A DNA stretch of 7,588 bases from Actinomycetes bacterium (GTDB lineage: Bacteria > Actinomycetota > Actinomycetes > Mycobacteriales > Mycobacteriaceae), in NCBI GenBank assembly GCA_022600695.1, contig JAHZJY010000224.1, positions 1 to 7,588 of the forward strand, written 5' to 3'. Shown here one piece after another: positions 1 to 6,932 of the stretch. The notes beneath the pieces were generated by a model. That model saw only the letters and a program-made list of their open reading frames with translations, was not told where the DNA came from and searched no databases. The position numbers and the translations under genes are program-made. How positions within the stretch are numbered: position 1 is the first letter of the stretch; each line of letters opens with the position of its first letter.

Positions 1-702
1 CGTGGCCTCCGGATTACGTTCCACCACCTTTGCCGACAGATCGTTGAACTGCTCCAGCAAGCCCTGTTTCTGCTGCTCGTTGCCGATACTGGCGACCTGG
101 CTGCTGACGGCCACCAATCTCTCCTGCGCCTGCTGCCAGTCGCCCTGGGAGATGAGCTGCTGGACCTGCTGCATCTCAGTTCGGGCGGCGAGTGCCACCT
201 GATCGTCGCGGACCTCCTTGGGGACGCCGAACAGCATGGTCCGCATCCCGTAGAGGGGCTCACCGGGGCTCGAACCCGCCACCACGGCACCGAAGCCGCC
301 GATGGACAGTACGGCCGCCGCCGCCGCACCGACCACGCTCAACCCGCGGTGGCTGCGACGCGGGGTGATGGCGGTCGGTCCGGCCCGCCGCTCCCGGCCC
401 GGGCTGCTGCGCTTCTCCCCCAGTCCGGCGTTGAGTGCCGCCACCGCATCGGCCTCGGTGATCAGTCCGGTCTCCGGGGGCCAGCGCGTCTCGTCCCGCC
501 AGCTTCCGAGCAGCGCCGCCAACTCGGCGTCGGCAGCGTCCTGCGGTGCGATCGGAAGGCCGCCGGCCAGGGCATCGACAAAGCTGTCTGCCCGGCGGAT
601 GGCCTCCATCGAGGGCTCCTCGGACCGCCCGAAATCAGGCCCTCTGGAATCAGGCCCTCTGGAATCAGGCCCTGTGGAATCAGGCCCTGTGGAATCAGGC
701 AT
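1..702 (-). CDS. rsdA: Anti-sigma-D factor RsdA, N-terminal part (runs off left edge)
   Basis: Membrane-anchored anti-sigma factor that holds SigD inactive at the inner face of the plasma membrane; in M. tuberculosis it is released by proteolysis (known for the family). The frame is open for 234 codons from ATG at 702 to the window edge. The SigD-binding part spans about residues 33-97 and contains LLGSWRDETRWPP, closely matching M. tuberculosis RsdA as I remember it. A single hydrophobic segment (about 120-143, Ala/Gly/Val-rich) follows a basic stretch. The extracytoplasmic part begins SSPGEPLYGM, and its helical, Gln-rich section resembles RsdA too. The Pro-rich C-terminus usual in the family is outside the window. 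The ATG overlaps the sigD stop by 8 bp, implying translational coupling. Residues 2-21 are four pentapeptides (PDSTG twice, PDSRG twice) encoded by a DNA repeat. An alternative start, Met32 at 609, has a better Shine-Dalgarno (GAGGAG, 6 nt upstream). The identity is secure; the start is not. Confidence 0.9.
   Translation of the reverse strand, partial: MPDSTGPDSTGPDSRGPDSRGPDFGRSEEPSMEAIRRADSFVDALAGGLPIAPQDAADAELAALLGSWRDETRWPPETGLITEADAVAALNAGLGEKRSSPGRERRAGPTAITPRRSHRGLSVVGAAAAAVLSIGGFGAVVAGSSPGEPLYGMRTMLFGVPKEVRDDQVALAARTEMQQVQQLISQGDWQQAQERLVAVSSQVASIGNEQQKQGLLEQFNDLSAKVVERNPEAT
631..700. repeat. 15-bp tandem repeat, about 4.7 copies, at the sigD/rsdA junction
   Basis: The plus-strand unit is GGAATCAGGCCCTCT. 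Copies: 631-645 (first G variant, GAAATC), 646-660, 661-675 and 676-690 (the last two end CTGT), and a partial copy 691-700. The sigD stop codon (695-697) lies in the partial copy. In the rsdA frame each unit encodes Pro-Asp-Ser-Thr/Arg-Gly. Because 15 is a multiple of three, copy-number change would lengthen or shorten the N-terminus without a frameshift. Confidence 0.93.
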
Positions 703-1273
703 AGTCGTACCCCGATCCGGCGATCTCGGACTTCAGCCGCGCCAGCGCGCGATGCTGGGCCACCCGGACGGCGCCCGCTGTGCTGCCGACGGCCTCGGCG
801 GTCTCCTCCGCGGACAGGCCGACGACGATCCGAAGGGTGAGGATCTCGCGTTGTTTCTCCGGCAGGATGGCCATGAGTTGCTTCATCCGCGCCGCGGAGT
901 CCGACTGCAACGCCATCTGTTCGGGTCCGACGTCGGGGGCGGACCGTTCGGGCACCACCTCGGTGGGCTCGGAACGGTTACGGGCCGCGGCGCGATGCGC
1001 GTCGGCGACCTTGTGTGACGCAATGCCGTATACGAAGGCCAGGAAGGGGCGTCCCTGATCCCGATAGCGCGGCAGCGCCTGGATGGCGGCCAAGCAAACC
1101 TCCTGAGCAACGTCGTCAGCCGAGAGGCCACTGCGCTCCCCGGAGCCGATCCGTGCTCGGATATACCGGACCACGATGGGGCGAATGATCTCTACTACTT
1201 CCCGGAGCGCATCCCGGCTGCCGGCCACTGCCTCAGCAACGGCCGCGTCGAGACGCTCTCCTGGAATGGTCAT
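695..1273 (-). CDS. sigD: ECF-like RNA polymerase sigma factor SigD
   Basis: Alternative sigma factor that directs RNA polymerase to a stress/stationary-phase regulon and is held by RsdA (known from M. tuberculosis). The 192-residue protein has region 2 at about 25-95 (including SADDVAQEVCLAAIQALPRY and GRPFLAFVYGIASHKVADAHR) and region 4 at about 130-182, with a helix-turn-helix in LSAEETAEAVGSTAGAVRVA. These stretches are almost the same as M. tuberculosis SigD as I recall it. I chose ATG 1273, with GGAGAAG about 9 nt upstream. A TTG at 1291 would add six residues (EKPSS-type), and similarity to the M. tuberculosis protein seems to continue through them, so that start is possible. The stop is shared with the start of rsdA (overlap ATGCCTGA), so both proteins are probably made from one mRNA. 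The Rv3415c-like gene ends 91 bp upstream of the chosen start on the same strand. Confidence 0.95.
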   Translation of the reverse strand: MTIPGERLDAAVAEAVAGSRDALREVVEIIRPIVVRYIRARIGSGERSGLSADDVAQEVCLAAIQALPRYRDQGRPFLAFVYGIASHKVADAHRAAARNRSEPTEVVPERSAPDVGPEQMALQSDSAARMKQLMAILPEKQREILTLRIVVGLSAEETAEAVGSTAGAVRVAQHRALARLKSEIAGSGYDYA

Positions 1274-1337
1274 CGACGACGGCTTCTCCAACGTTACGTA
1301 CTGGGCTTTTTCGATGGACGGGGCTCAGCTCATGACA

Positions 1338-1360
1338 ATATCGGCCGCAACTGCCAATAT
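1338..1360 (-). terminator. Inverted repeat between the Rv3415c-like gene and sigD
   Basis: Arms ATATCGGC (1338-1345) and GCCAATAT (1353-1360) are separated by 7 nt. In RNA from the minus strand the single DNA mismatch becomes a G-U pair, giving an 8-bp stem. It begins 5 nt past the stop of the upstream gene. There is no U-tract, so it could equally be a transcript-stabilising hairpin or a protein-binding site upstream of sigD. Confidence 0.3.
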
Positions 1361-1364
1361 GCGG

Positions 1365-2159
1365 TTAGCAGCTGTTCCAGCGGCCCCCGTGGCGCGTCAC
1401 AAAGGCGGCACTTCGGTCTCGGATTTCGGCGATATCCGCCGGGGTGCGGGTCGCACTGCCGGTATCGGCCAGCAGACAGGACAGCGCCCAACGCAGGGGC
1501 GCCAGACCGTGTTTTTCGGCGTCGGCCAGCGCCTCGTCGGCCAGCGCCCGGGCAGCGGCCCGCTCGCCGGTGCTGCACAGCGCCGCGGCCAGCACGACGT
1601 CGCTCTTGACCCGGTGCCGCCGCAACGCCGGCAGAGCGGAATCGGCCAATTCGAGTCCGTGTCGCGCGTGTCTGAGCGCTGCGGGGCCCTCCCCGCGGAC
1701 CATCGCCAACTCGGCACGGACCCACGCCAGTCTGATCTCCAGCCGCGGCGGCGGCGCCTCGGCGCGTGCCAGCAGCTCGGTGGCCCGCTCCAGCAGAGCG
1801 GCCGAGGCCGCCAGTCGACCCACCCCCAACGCATCGGCCGACAGGCCGAGTAAGGCGTCGACACCGGCCTCGGGGTCATCGCCGGCGACGAGGAAGGCCC
1901 GGCCGTCCCAGCCGCGGGCCAGCCGGTGCCAGCCAAGCTGCCTGAGGAAGGAGGCATGGGTACTGAGCGCCAGCGAGCCGAGCCGCCCCCGGGGCGCCCG
2001 GCGGATCAGTTCGACCAGGCAAACCCGGGCGGTGGCGTATCGGCCCTGTCCGCCCGCGGCCACGGCGCACAGCCACAGTTCGTCGGGACCGGTTACCGGA
2101 GGCAACGGCCACCGGCCCGGATCGGTGCCGAAGGCCGCGGCCGACACGATGGAGGACAT
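1365..2159 (-). CDS. Rv3415c-like alpha-helical repeat protein of unknown function, upstream of sigD
   Basis: A 264-residue protein matching in position and character the conserved hypothetical Rv3415c, the neighbour of sigD and whiB3 in M. tuberculosis. It is rich in Ala, Leu and Arg and made almost wholly of predicted amphipathic helices. Several segments look like degenerate TPR-type helix pairs, for example residues 38-58 (GRYATARVCLVELIRRAP), 112-135, 156-174 and 197-217. I see no signal peptide, membrane segment or enzymatic motif, so it is probably a cytoplasmic protein-protein interaction module. The start is bounded: a TAG stop lies in frame only 12 nt upstream of ATG 2159. There is no convincing Shine-Dalgarno, but a -10-like TAGCGT lies 9 nt upstream, suggesting a nearly leaderless mRNA. 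It has the same orientation as sigD, 91 bp away, so co-transcription is possible. No biochemical function can be read from the sequence. Confidence 0.85.
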   Translation of the reverse strand: MSSIVSAAAFGTDPGRWPLPPVTGPDELWLCAVAAGGQGRYATARVCLVELIRRAPRGRLGSLALSTHASFLRQLGWHRLARGWDGRAFLVAGDDPEAGVDALLGLSADALGVGRLAASAALLERATELLARAEAPPPRLEIRLAWVRAELAMVRGEGPAALRHARHGLELADSALPALRRHRVKSDVVLAAALCSTGERAAARALADEALADAEKHGLAPLRWALSCLLADTGSATRTPADIAEIRDRSAAFVTRHGGRWNSC

Positions 2160-2168
2160 CGGGTCGCG

Positions 2169-2174
2169 ACGCTA
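2169..2174 (-). promoter_or_regulatory. Candidate -10 element for the Rv3415c-like gene
   Basis: On the minus strand TAGCGT fits the mycobacterial TANNNT pattern and lies 9 nt before the ATG. That would place the transcript start 1-3 nt before the start codon and explain the missing Shine-Dalgarno. There is no good -35. A GTAACG hexamer (2206-2211, minus strand) lies farther upstream and resembles -35 boxes of ECF sigma factors, but its spacing to this -10 is too long, so the two are unlikely to work together. Confidence 0.27.
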
Positions 2175-2357
2175 TCAAGAGCGGTTAACAGTTTGTGCCC
2201 GCCACGTTACGAACAGATCAACTCAGACCCGGGATCGACAACCGGCTGACCTTGGCCGACGACACACTCCTGCACGATCCCGGCGGATCGCATCCACCGA
2301 TGAACGTGACGTAAATTCTCGCACCGAAGCTATGCGGTTGGGCACAGCGCGTGGCCC

Positions 2358-2387
2358 TTGACGACGTTTCGCACGCGCTCCTACGGT
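2358..2387 (+). promoter_or_regulatory. SigA-like promoter for whiB3
   Basis: A -35 box TTGACG (2358-2363), 18 bp, then a -10 box TACGGT (2382-2387), which fits TANNNT. Transcription would start near 2394, leaving a leader of about 50 nt before whiB3. This is the best plus-strand promoter-like pair in the 285-bp divergent region 2160-2444. Nothing else there looks like a gene. Confidence 0.5.
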
Positions 2388-2444
2388 GTGCAGGCAGGTA
2401 GTCACCGGCGACTGCGAAATATGCTCCGAGAGAGGTAAATCGAG

Positions 2445-2738
2445 ATGCTTCAGCCGCAGCAGCTACCAGGACCGAATGCGGATCTGTGGGATTGGCAAAT
2501 GCACGGGCTCTGCCGGGGTGAGGACTCGGCGGTGTTCTTCCATCCCGACGGCGAACGGGGCCGTGCTCGTGCACAGCGCGAGTTGCGGGCCAAGCAGCTG
2601 TGCCGGCAATGCCCGGTGATCACCCAGTGCCGCACGCACGCGCTGCAGATCGGCGAACCGTACGGCATCTGGGGTGGCCTGAGTGAGTCCGAGCGCGAAC
2701 TGCTGCTCAAGGGCACCCTGCGCCGGCGCAGCGCCTGA
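2445..2738 (+). CDS. whiB3: Redox-sensing iron-sulfur transcription regulator WhiB3
   Basis: A 97-residue WhiB-family protein. The four cluster ligands are at C23, C53, C56 and C62 (C-x29-C-x2-C-x5-C), the positions I recall for M. tuberculosis WhiB3. The WhiB turn GIWGG is at 74-78, followed by LSESERELLLKG and a basic tail (RRRSA) that fits DNA contact. The opening PEQLPGPNAD-like segment and DGERGRAR distinguish WhiB3 from other WhiB paralogues. In M. tuberculosis the protein carries an oxygen- and NO-sensitive [4Fe-4S] cluster, binds region 4 of the principal sigma factor, and controls lipid synthesis and redox balance (known). AGAGAGG lies about 9 nt before the ATG. It is divergent from the Rv3415c-like gene and convergent with the haem-binding protein gene, with only 4 bp between stop codons, so opposing transcription is likely at its 3' end. 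Confidence 0.97.
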   Translation: MLQPQQLPGPNADLWDWQMHGLCRGEDSAVFFHPDGERGRARAQRELRAKQLCRQCPVITQCRTHALQIGEPYGIWGGLSESERELLLKGTLRRRSA

Positions 2739-2742
2739 CCGG

Positions 2743-3102
2743 TTACAGCGTCGGGATATCGGCCACACCGCAGCGATCGCGCAGGTCGTTCAAGGGTTGA
2801 CGGATCGCCCTGATCTCAGCCTGCGTCTGCGGGTGCTCGTCCAGGTATTGCTGGACCTGCTCGCGCACACCGTCCCGCGGCTGGCCCTTCAACCCGGTCA
2901 CGAACTCGTTGACGTCGGGGTGGGTGAACAAGTAGGCCGACGTCGCCGCCGACACCCCGGCGGCGACCCCGGCCAAGTCCGCGGCCGTGCAATTCGGCGG
3001 ATCAGCCGATACCGGTGCGGCGGCAGCGAGCAGCGCACCGACGGCACCGAGCGCTCCGACCGCCGCGGGAAACACCATGTTTTTTCGGCTTGTGAGCAAC
3101 AT
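2743..3102 (-). CDS. Exported haem-binding protein of the mycobacterial haemophore (MHB) type
   Basis: A 119-residue protein with a signal peptide: charged start (SRKN), a hydrophobic Ala/Gly/Val core, and probable cleavage after PVSA (residue 33). The mature ~86 residues resemble the haem-carrier fold of M. tuberculosis Rv0203 as I recall it: Cys38 near the N-terminus, helix with Y57-x3-H61-P, a short Gly-containing turn, a helix ending YLDEHP (86-91), then RQPLNDLRDRC with Cys111. The two cysteines probably form a disulfide. Y57 and H61 line up with Rv0203 Tyr59 and His63, reported haem-pocket residues; the Rv0203 His89 position is Tyr86 here, with His90 nearby. Haem binding is therefore inferred. 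I chose ATG 3102 because GAAGGAG lies 9 nt upstream and the signal peptide then starts correctly; an open frame to 3324 only adds Arg/Thr-rich residues antisense-like in composition. It is the last gene of a three-gene exported-protein cluster, 40 bp after the small secreted protein. Confidence 0.8.
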   Translation of the reverse strand: MLLTSRKNMVFPAAVGALGAVGALLAAAAPVSADPPNCTAADLAGVAAGVSAATSAYLFTHPDVNEFVTGLKGQPRDGVREQVQQYLDEHPQTQAEIRAIRQPLNDLRDRCGVADIPTL

Positions 3103-3120
3103 CCGTCGGGGCTCCTTCTC

Positions 3121-3156
3121 GGGCTGGGCTAATAGGGCTGGGCTAATAGGGCTGGG
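3121..3156. repeat. 14-bp tandem repeat, about 2.6 copies
   Basis: Unit GGGCTGGGCTAATA at 3121-3134 and 3135-3148, with a partial GGGCTGGG at 3149-3156. It lies between the small secreted protein gene and the haem-binding gene. The stop codon of the former (3143-3145) is inside copy two, and its last residues (PQPY) are encoded by the repeat. The other end stops just before the Shine-Dalgarno region of the haem-binding gene. Confidence 0.88.
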
Positions 3157-3448
3157 GCCGGTTGCCGCCGAGCCCGGGTCTGGACGGGCGGTTATCAGGC
3201 CGATCGAAGATGACACCGGGGTCGTAGTTGTCGTAGTAGTCACACGCCGGGGTTCCGAGGCACGGGTACGGGTCGAACGCCGGGATCTCCGTCGGGGCGC
3301 CAGAACTTCCCCGAACCGTGCCACTGGCGCACAGCGTGCTGTTGGTCACGGTATTGCAGTCGGCGATCGCCGTCGGCGCGGCGGCGACTCCCGCCGCGGT
3401 TGCCGCCAGCACCAGCAATGGAACGAGATGCAGACGTGCGACTCCCAT
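3143..3448 (-). CDS. Small secreted four-cysteine protein, function unknown
   Basis: A 101-residue predicted secreted protein. It has a signal peptide (short basic start, LVPLLVLAATAAGVAAA core, probable cleavage after TAIA at residue 29) and a mature part of about 72 residues starting DCNTVTNSTLC. The four cysteines (C31, C40, C63, C69) could form two disulfides. The centre, FDPYPCLGTPACDYYDNYDPG, is aromatic and acidic; the tail is rich in Pro, Arg, Gly and Asn. It resembles the numerous short mycobacterial exported proteins that start ADC...STLC, but I know no function for that group. ATG 3448 was chosen because AAAGAG lies 6 nt upstream. A GTG at 3469 would add seven polar residues but sits inside a hairpin. 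It lies 55 bp after the M15-like gene and 40 bp before the haem-binding gene, probably in one operon. Confidence 0.75.
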   Translation of the reverse strand: MGVARLHLVPLLVLAATAAGVAAAPTAIADCNTVTNSTLCASGTVRGSSGAPTEIPAFDPYPCLGTPACDYYDNYDPGVIFDRPDNRPSRPGLGGNRPQPY

Positions 3449-3466
3449 GTCCGACTCTTTTCTGCC

Positions 3467-3483
3467 CACGGCCGATAGCCGTG
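3467..3483 (-). other. Short perfect hairpin between the M15-like and small secreted genes
   Basis: Arms CACGGC (3467-3472) and GCCGTG (3478-3483) with a 5-nt loop, 18 nt upstream of the chosen ATG. There is no U-tract, and it lies inside the presumed operon. It may set mRNA stability or expression balance between neighbours, or have no function. Confidence 0.3.
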
Positions 3484-3503
3484 CTCACCGGGGCGGGTCG
3501 AGT

Positions 3504-4166
3504 CTACGACTCGCTCTTCATCGAGCCGAGATAGTACGTTTCCTGCCCGGTCGGGTATCCGCCGCCGATGGTGGCGATATGAACGTGGTCGAAATGGTTG
3601 GCGGTTTCGTTGCCGTAGTTCGCCATCCAACTCGGCGTACCGACGCCGGGGTAGTAACCCTGCCGCCAGATCACGTGCAGCACCCCCCACCGCTGCGCAT
3701 TCGCCAGGGCGAAGCCGGCGATCTGATTGCCGAGTTCGATCCCCTCGGGTGACTGATGGTTCGGGATCATCACGTCGATGGCCAACCCGTTGGGATGCCA
3801 CGGCAGCGGATCCTCCCGGTACCCGCCGATCGTGTTGACCTCCTGAAAGAACATCATGCTGATGGCACGGGCGACCCAGATGGTGTTGACTTGCAGCCCC
3901 TCCTCGGGCGTGACTCCCGGGGACAAGGGGAACTGGAAGTCCGGAGCGGCGACCGGCGCACCGGCCACCAACAACTCGGCCTCTTTGGCGGCGGCGACCA
4001 CCGGGGTGCTGACGACCGGGGCGGCCTGAACGGACGGGGCCGCCACCGGCGCGTCGGCACAGCACGAAGATTCCTTGCCCTGGGCATGGAACATCGCGGC
4101 AGAGACGCCAACGGAGGCCGCGACGGCCAGCCAGCGCCTCCGCCCGCCGGAGAACATCCTCACCAC
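3504..4166 (-). CDS. Exported protein with an M15/LAS-type zinc-site motif (ARB_07466-like domain)
   Basis: A 220-residue predicted exported protein. The N-terminus has an arginine run (GGRRRWLAVAAS, possibly Tat-like) and a short hydrophobic segment to about residue 27, then a low-complexity Ala/Pro/Val linker (38-75) with paired cysteines C35-C36. The C-terminal domain (about 85-215) has H124-x6-D131 in HPNGLAIDVMIPN, WGVLHVIWRQG (160-170), and NHFDHVHIA (190-198) with H194-x-H196. This is the usual ligand pattern of the LAS/M15 metallopeptidases that cut peptidoglycan. It most resembles the exported actinobacterial domain often named ARB_07466-like, whose members carry TANHYDHVH; their activity is not established to my knowledge. 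Wall-peptide hydrolysis is thus inference. The start is GTG 4166 (GTG 4163 and ATG 4157 are alternatives). It has no good Shine-Dalgarno, but a -10-like TAAAGT ends 6 nt upstream, as in leaderless mRNAs. It follows groEL1 by 83 bp and heads the exported-protein cluster. Confidence 0.8.
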   Translation of the reverse strand: MVRMFSGGRRRWLAVAASVGVSAAMFHAQGKESSCCADAPVAAPSVQAAPVVSTPVVAAAKEAELLVAGAPVAAPDFQFPLSPGVTPEEGLQVNTIWVARAISMMFFQEVNTIGGYREDPLPWHPNGLAIDVMIPNHQSPEGIELGNQIAGFALANAQRWGVLHVIWRQGYYPGVGTPSWMANYGNETANHFDHVHIATIGGGYPTGQETYYLGSMKSES

Positions 4167-4172
4167 ATCGTC

Positions 4173-4178
4173 ACTTTA
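4173..4178 (-). promoter_or_regulatory. Candidate -10 element for a leaderless exported-protein operon
   Basis: TAAAGT on the minus strand fits TANNNT. Exactly 6 nt separate it from GTG 4166, so transcription would begin at or next to the start codon. Mycobacteria have many leaderless mRNAs of this design. No clear -35 lies 17-18 bp upstream; a TTGACC close by is too near. If real, the exported cluster has its own promoter and does not depend on groEL1 read-through. Confidence 0.4.
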
Positions 4179-4249
4179 ACTTCCGGTCAACGCGGTGTGG
4201 TCATCTTCCTTCTCATGCGATGCTGAGAATCCGCGGTCAGGCCCCCGGC

Positions 4250-6314
<2,065 letters not shown>

Positions 6315-6326
6315 GTGGTCCTCCAC
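6315..6326 (-). promoter_or_regulatory. groES ribosome-binding site within a small hairpin
   Basis: The minus strand reads GTGGAGGACCAC, directly followed by the GTG start. GGAGG is the Shine-Dalgarno and fixes the start at 6314. GTGG and CCAC can pair around an AGGA loop, so half of the Shine-Dalgarno may be sequestered. The Shine-Dalgarno call is firm; the regulatory reading is speculative. Confidence 0.7.
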
Positions 6327-6411
6327 TTTTCGATTAACCAGGTGTTCGGCATGCGTACGTGCCCTCGCGCCGTCGTCGCGGGTGCCGACACAGGGGTTGT
6401 CCGCCTGCCGA

Positions 6412-6443
6412 CTAGCACTCTATACATCAGAGTGCTAGCACTC
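6412..6443. promoter_or_regulatory. CIRCE operator (HrcA site) with an extra half-site
   Basis: The inverted repeat CTAGCACTC (6412-6420), 9-nt spacer, GAGTGCTAG (6430-6438) matches the CIRCE consensus TTAGCACTC-N9-GAGTGCTAA except for the outermost base of each arm. The HrcA repressor binds this site and releases it on heat shock (known). A third half-site, TAGCACTC (6436-6443), overlaps the right arm, making the 14-bp palindrome GAGTGCTAGCACTC. It lies about 100 bp upstream of groES. Confidence 0.95.
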
Positions 6444-6445
6444 AA
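6417..6445 (-). promoter_or_regulatory. groES-groEL1 promoter, buried in the CIRCE operator
   Basis: On the minus strand a -35 TTGAGT (6445-6440), 17 bp, and a -10 TAGAGT (6422-6417) fit the SigA-type pattern. Transcription would start near 6410, about 95 nt before groES. Both boxes are within or next to the CIRCE arms, so HrcA bound there would block RNA polymerase directly. Confidence 0.6.
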
Positions 6446-6457
6446 GGGGGGGTCGGT

Positions 6458-6481
6458 GCGATTCGCCCAGGGCCGAATCGC
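6458..6481 (-). terminator. Perfect 8-bp hairpin after the NTF2-like gene
   Basis: Arms GCGATTCG (6458-6465) and CGAATCGC (6474-6481) with an 8-nt loop, starting 7 nt past the stop of the NTF2-like gene and ending just before the groES promoter. This is where an end to the tsaD transcript would be expected. There is no U-tract; mycobacterial terminators often lack one. Confidence 0.5.
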
Positions 6482-6488
6482 CGGGGTT

Positions 6489-6932
6489 TCAGTGTCCGAA
6501 TCGGCGGGGGTCGATCAGCAGATGATCGGCGGTGTTGCCGACCATCTCGACGTCGGTGATGCGGCGGGTGAAGTGCCAGCCGCCGGCGCGGGCAAACCTG
6601 TCGAGGTAACGCCCGACGACGACCGGCTGCAGTGGCACGAGGTCGGTGGCCTGTACGACGCAGAACGTGGACCTGGCACTCGCGGTGTCGCCGTCGATCT
6701 GCACGATCGGGTTCAGCACCAGATGCCGCGTCATCGGGGTGCCGGCCTCGAAACGCCGCGTCGTCATGGCGAACAGGCCGGCGATATTCGCCGCCCCGGA
6801 CACGGTGGCCGTCCCGACACCGCCGAATTCCGCCCGGTCCAGCAGTCGCCCGACGGCCACGAAGTCGCCCGAGTCGACCAGTTCGGCGTAGCGGTAGAGC
6901 AGCTCGAGCACGGCCGCGCGATCGTCGCTCAC
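6489..6932 (-). CDS. NTF2/SnoaL-like fold protein of unknown substrate
   Basis: A 147-residue protein with the alpha+beta pattern of the SnoaL-like (SnoaL_4 type) NTF2 superfamily. Helix 1-2 is [17 protein letters not shown] (8-24), then GRLLDRAEF; the middle has [22 protein letters not shown] (69-90), and the end [20 protein letters not shown] (108-127) forms the usual last beta strands. The cone-shaped pocket of this fold serves cyclases, dehydratases, isomerases or simple binders; Y15, D20 and H70 are in positions often lining it, but no specific reaction can be called. There is no signal peptide. The start GTG 6932 overlaps the tsaD stop by four bases (GTGA), so translation is probably coupled to tsaD. 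It lies between tsaD and groES, which I recall as adjacent in M. tuberculosis, so the gene is an addition or a lineage-specific loss elsewhere. Confidence 0.82.
   Translation of the reverse strand: MSDDRAAVLELLYRYAELVDSGDFVAVGRLLDRAEFGGVGTATVSGAANIAGLFAMTTRRFEAGTPMTRHLVLNPIVQIDGDTASARSTFCVVQATDLVPLQPVVVGRYLDRFARAGGWHFTRRITDVEMVGNTADHLLIDPRRFGH

Noticed and set aside
631..700. CRISPR array
   Set aside because: The units are 15 bp, directly contiguous with no unique spacers, and no cas gene is present.
302..1018. Plus-strand open frame with SGPLE/SGPVE repeats
   Set aside because: It is the complement of rsdA and sigD. The repeat is read from the other strand, and no start signal or homology supports it.
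1288..1298. GTAACG (minus strand) at the sigD TTG codon, also present at 2206-2211 upstream of the Rv3415c-like gene, as a SigD-type -35 box
   Set aside because: At sigD it is too close to the start to act as a -35. I do not recall the SigD consensus firmly enough to call the other copy, which also lacks a well-spaced -10.
2718..2731. Perfect palindrome CTGCGCCGGCGCAG at the 3' end of whiB3, as a bidirectional terminator
   Set aside because: It lies inside the whiB3 coding region, allows only about 5 bp of stem with a loop, and has no U-tract. Such palindromes are common in GC-rich codons.
3103..3324. Longer start for the haem-binding protein at 3324
   Set aside because: It would overlap the small secreted gene, adds an Arg/Thr-rich stretch, and places the signal peptide internally. 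ATG 3102 has a good Shine-Dalgarno.
4212..4229. Inverted repeat TCTCA-N8-TGAGA after groEL1 as a terminator
   Set aside because: The stem is only 5 bp with no GC-rich core or U-tract, so it is too weak to call.
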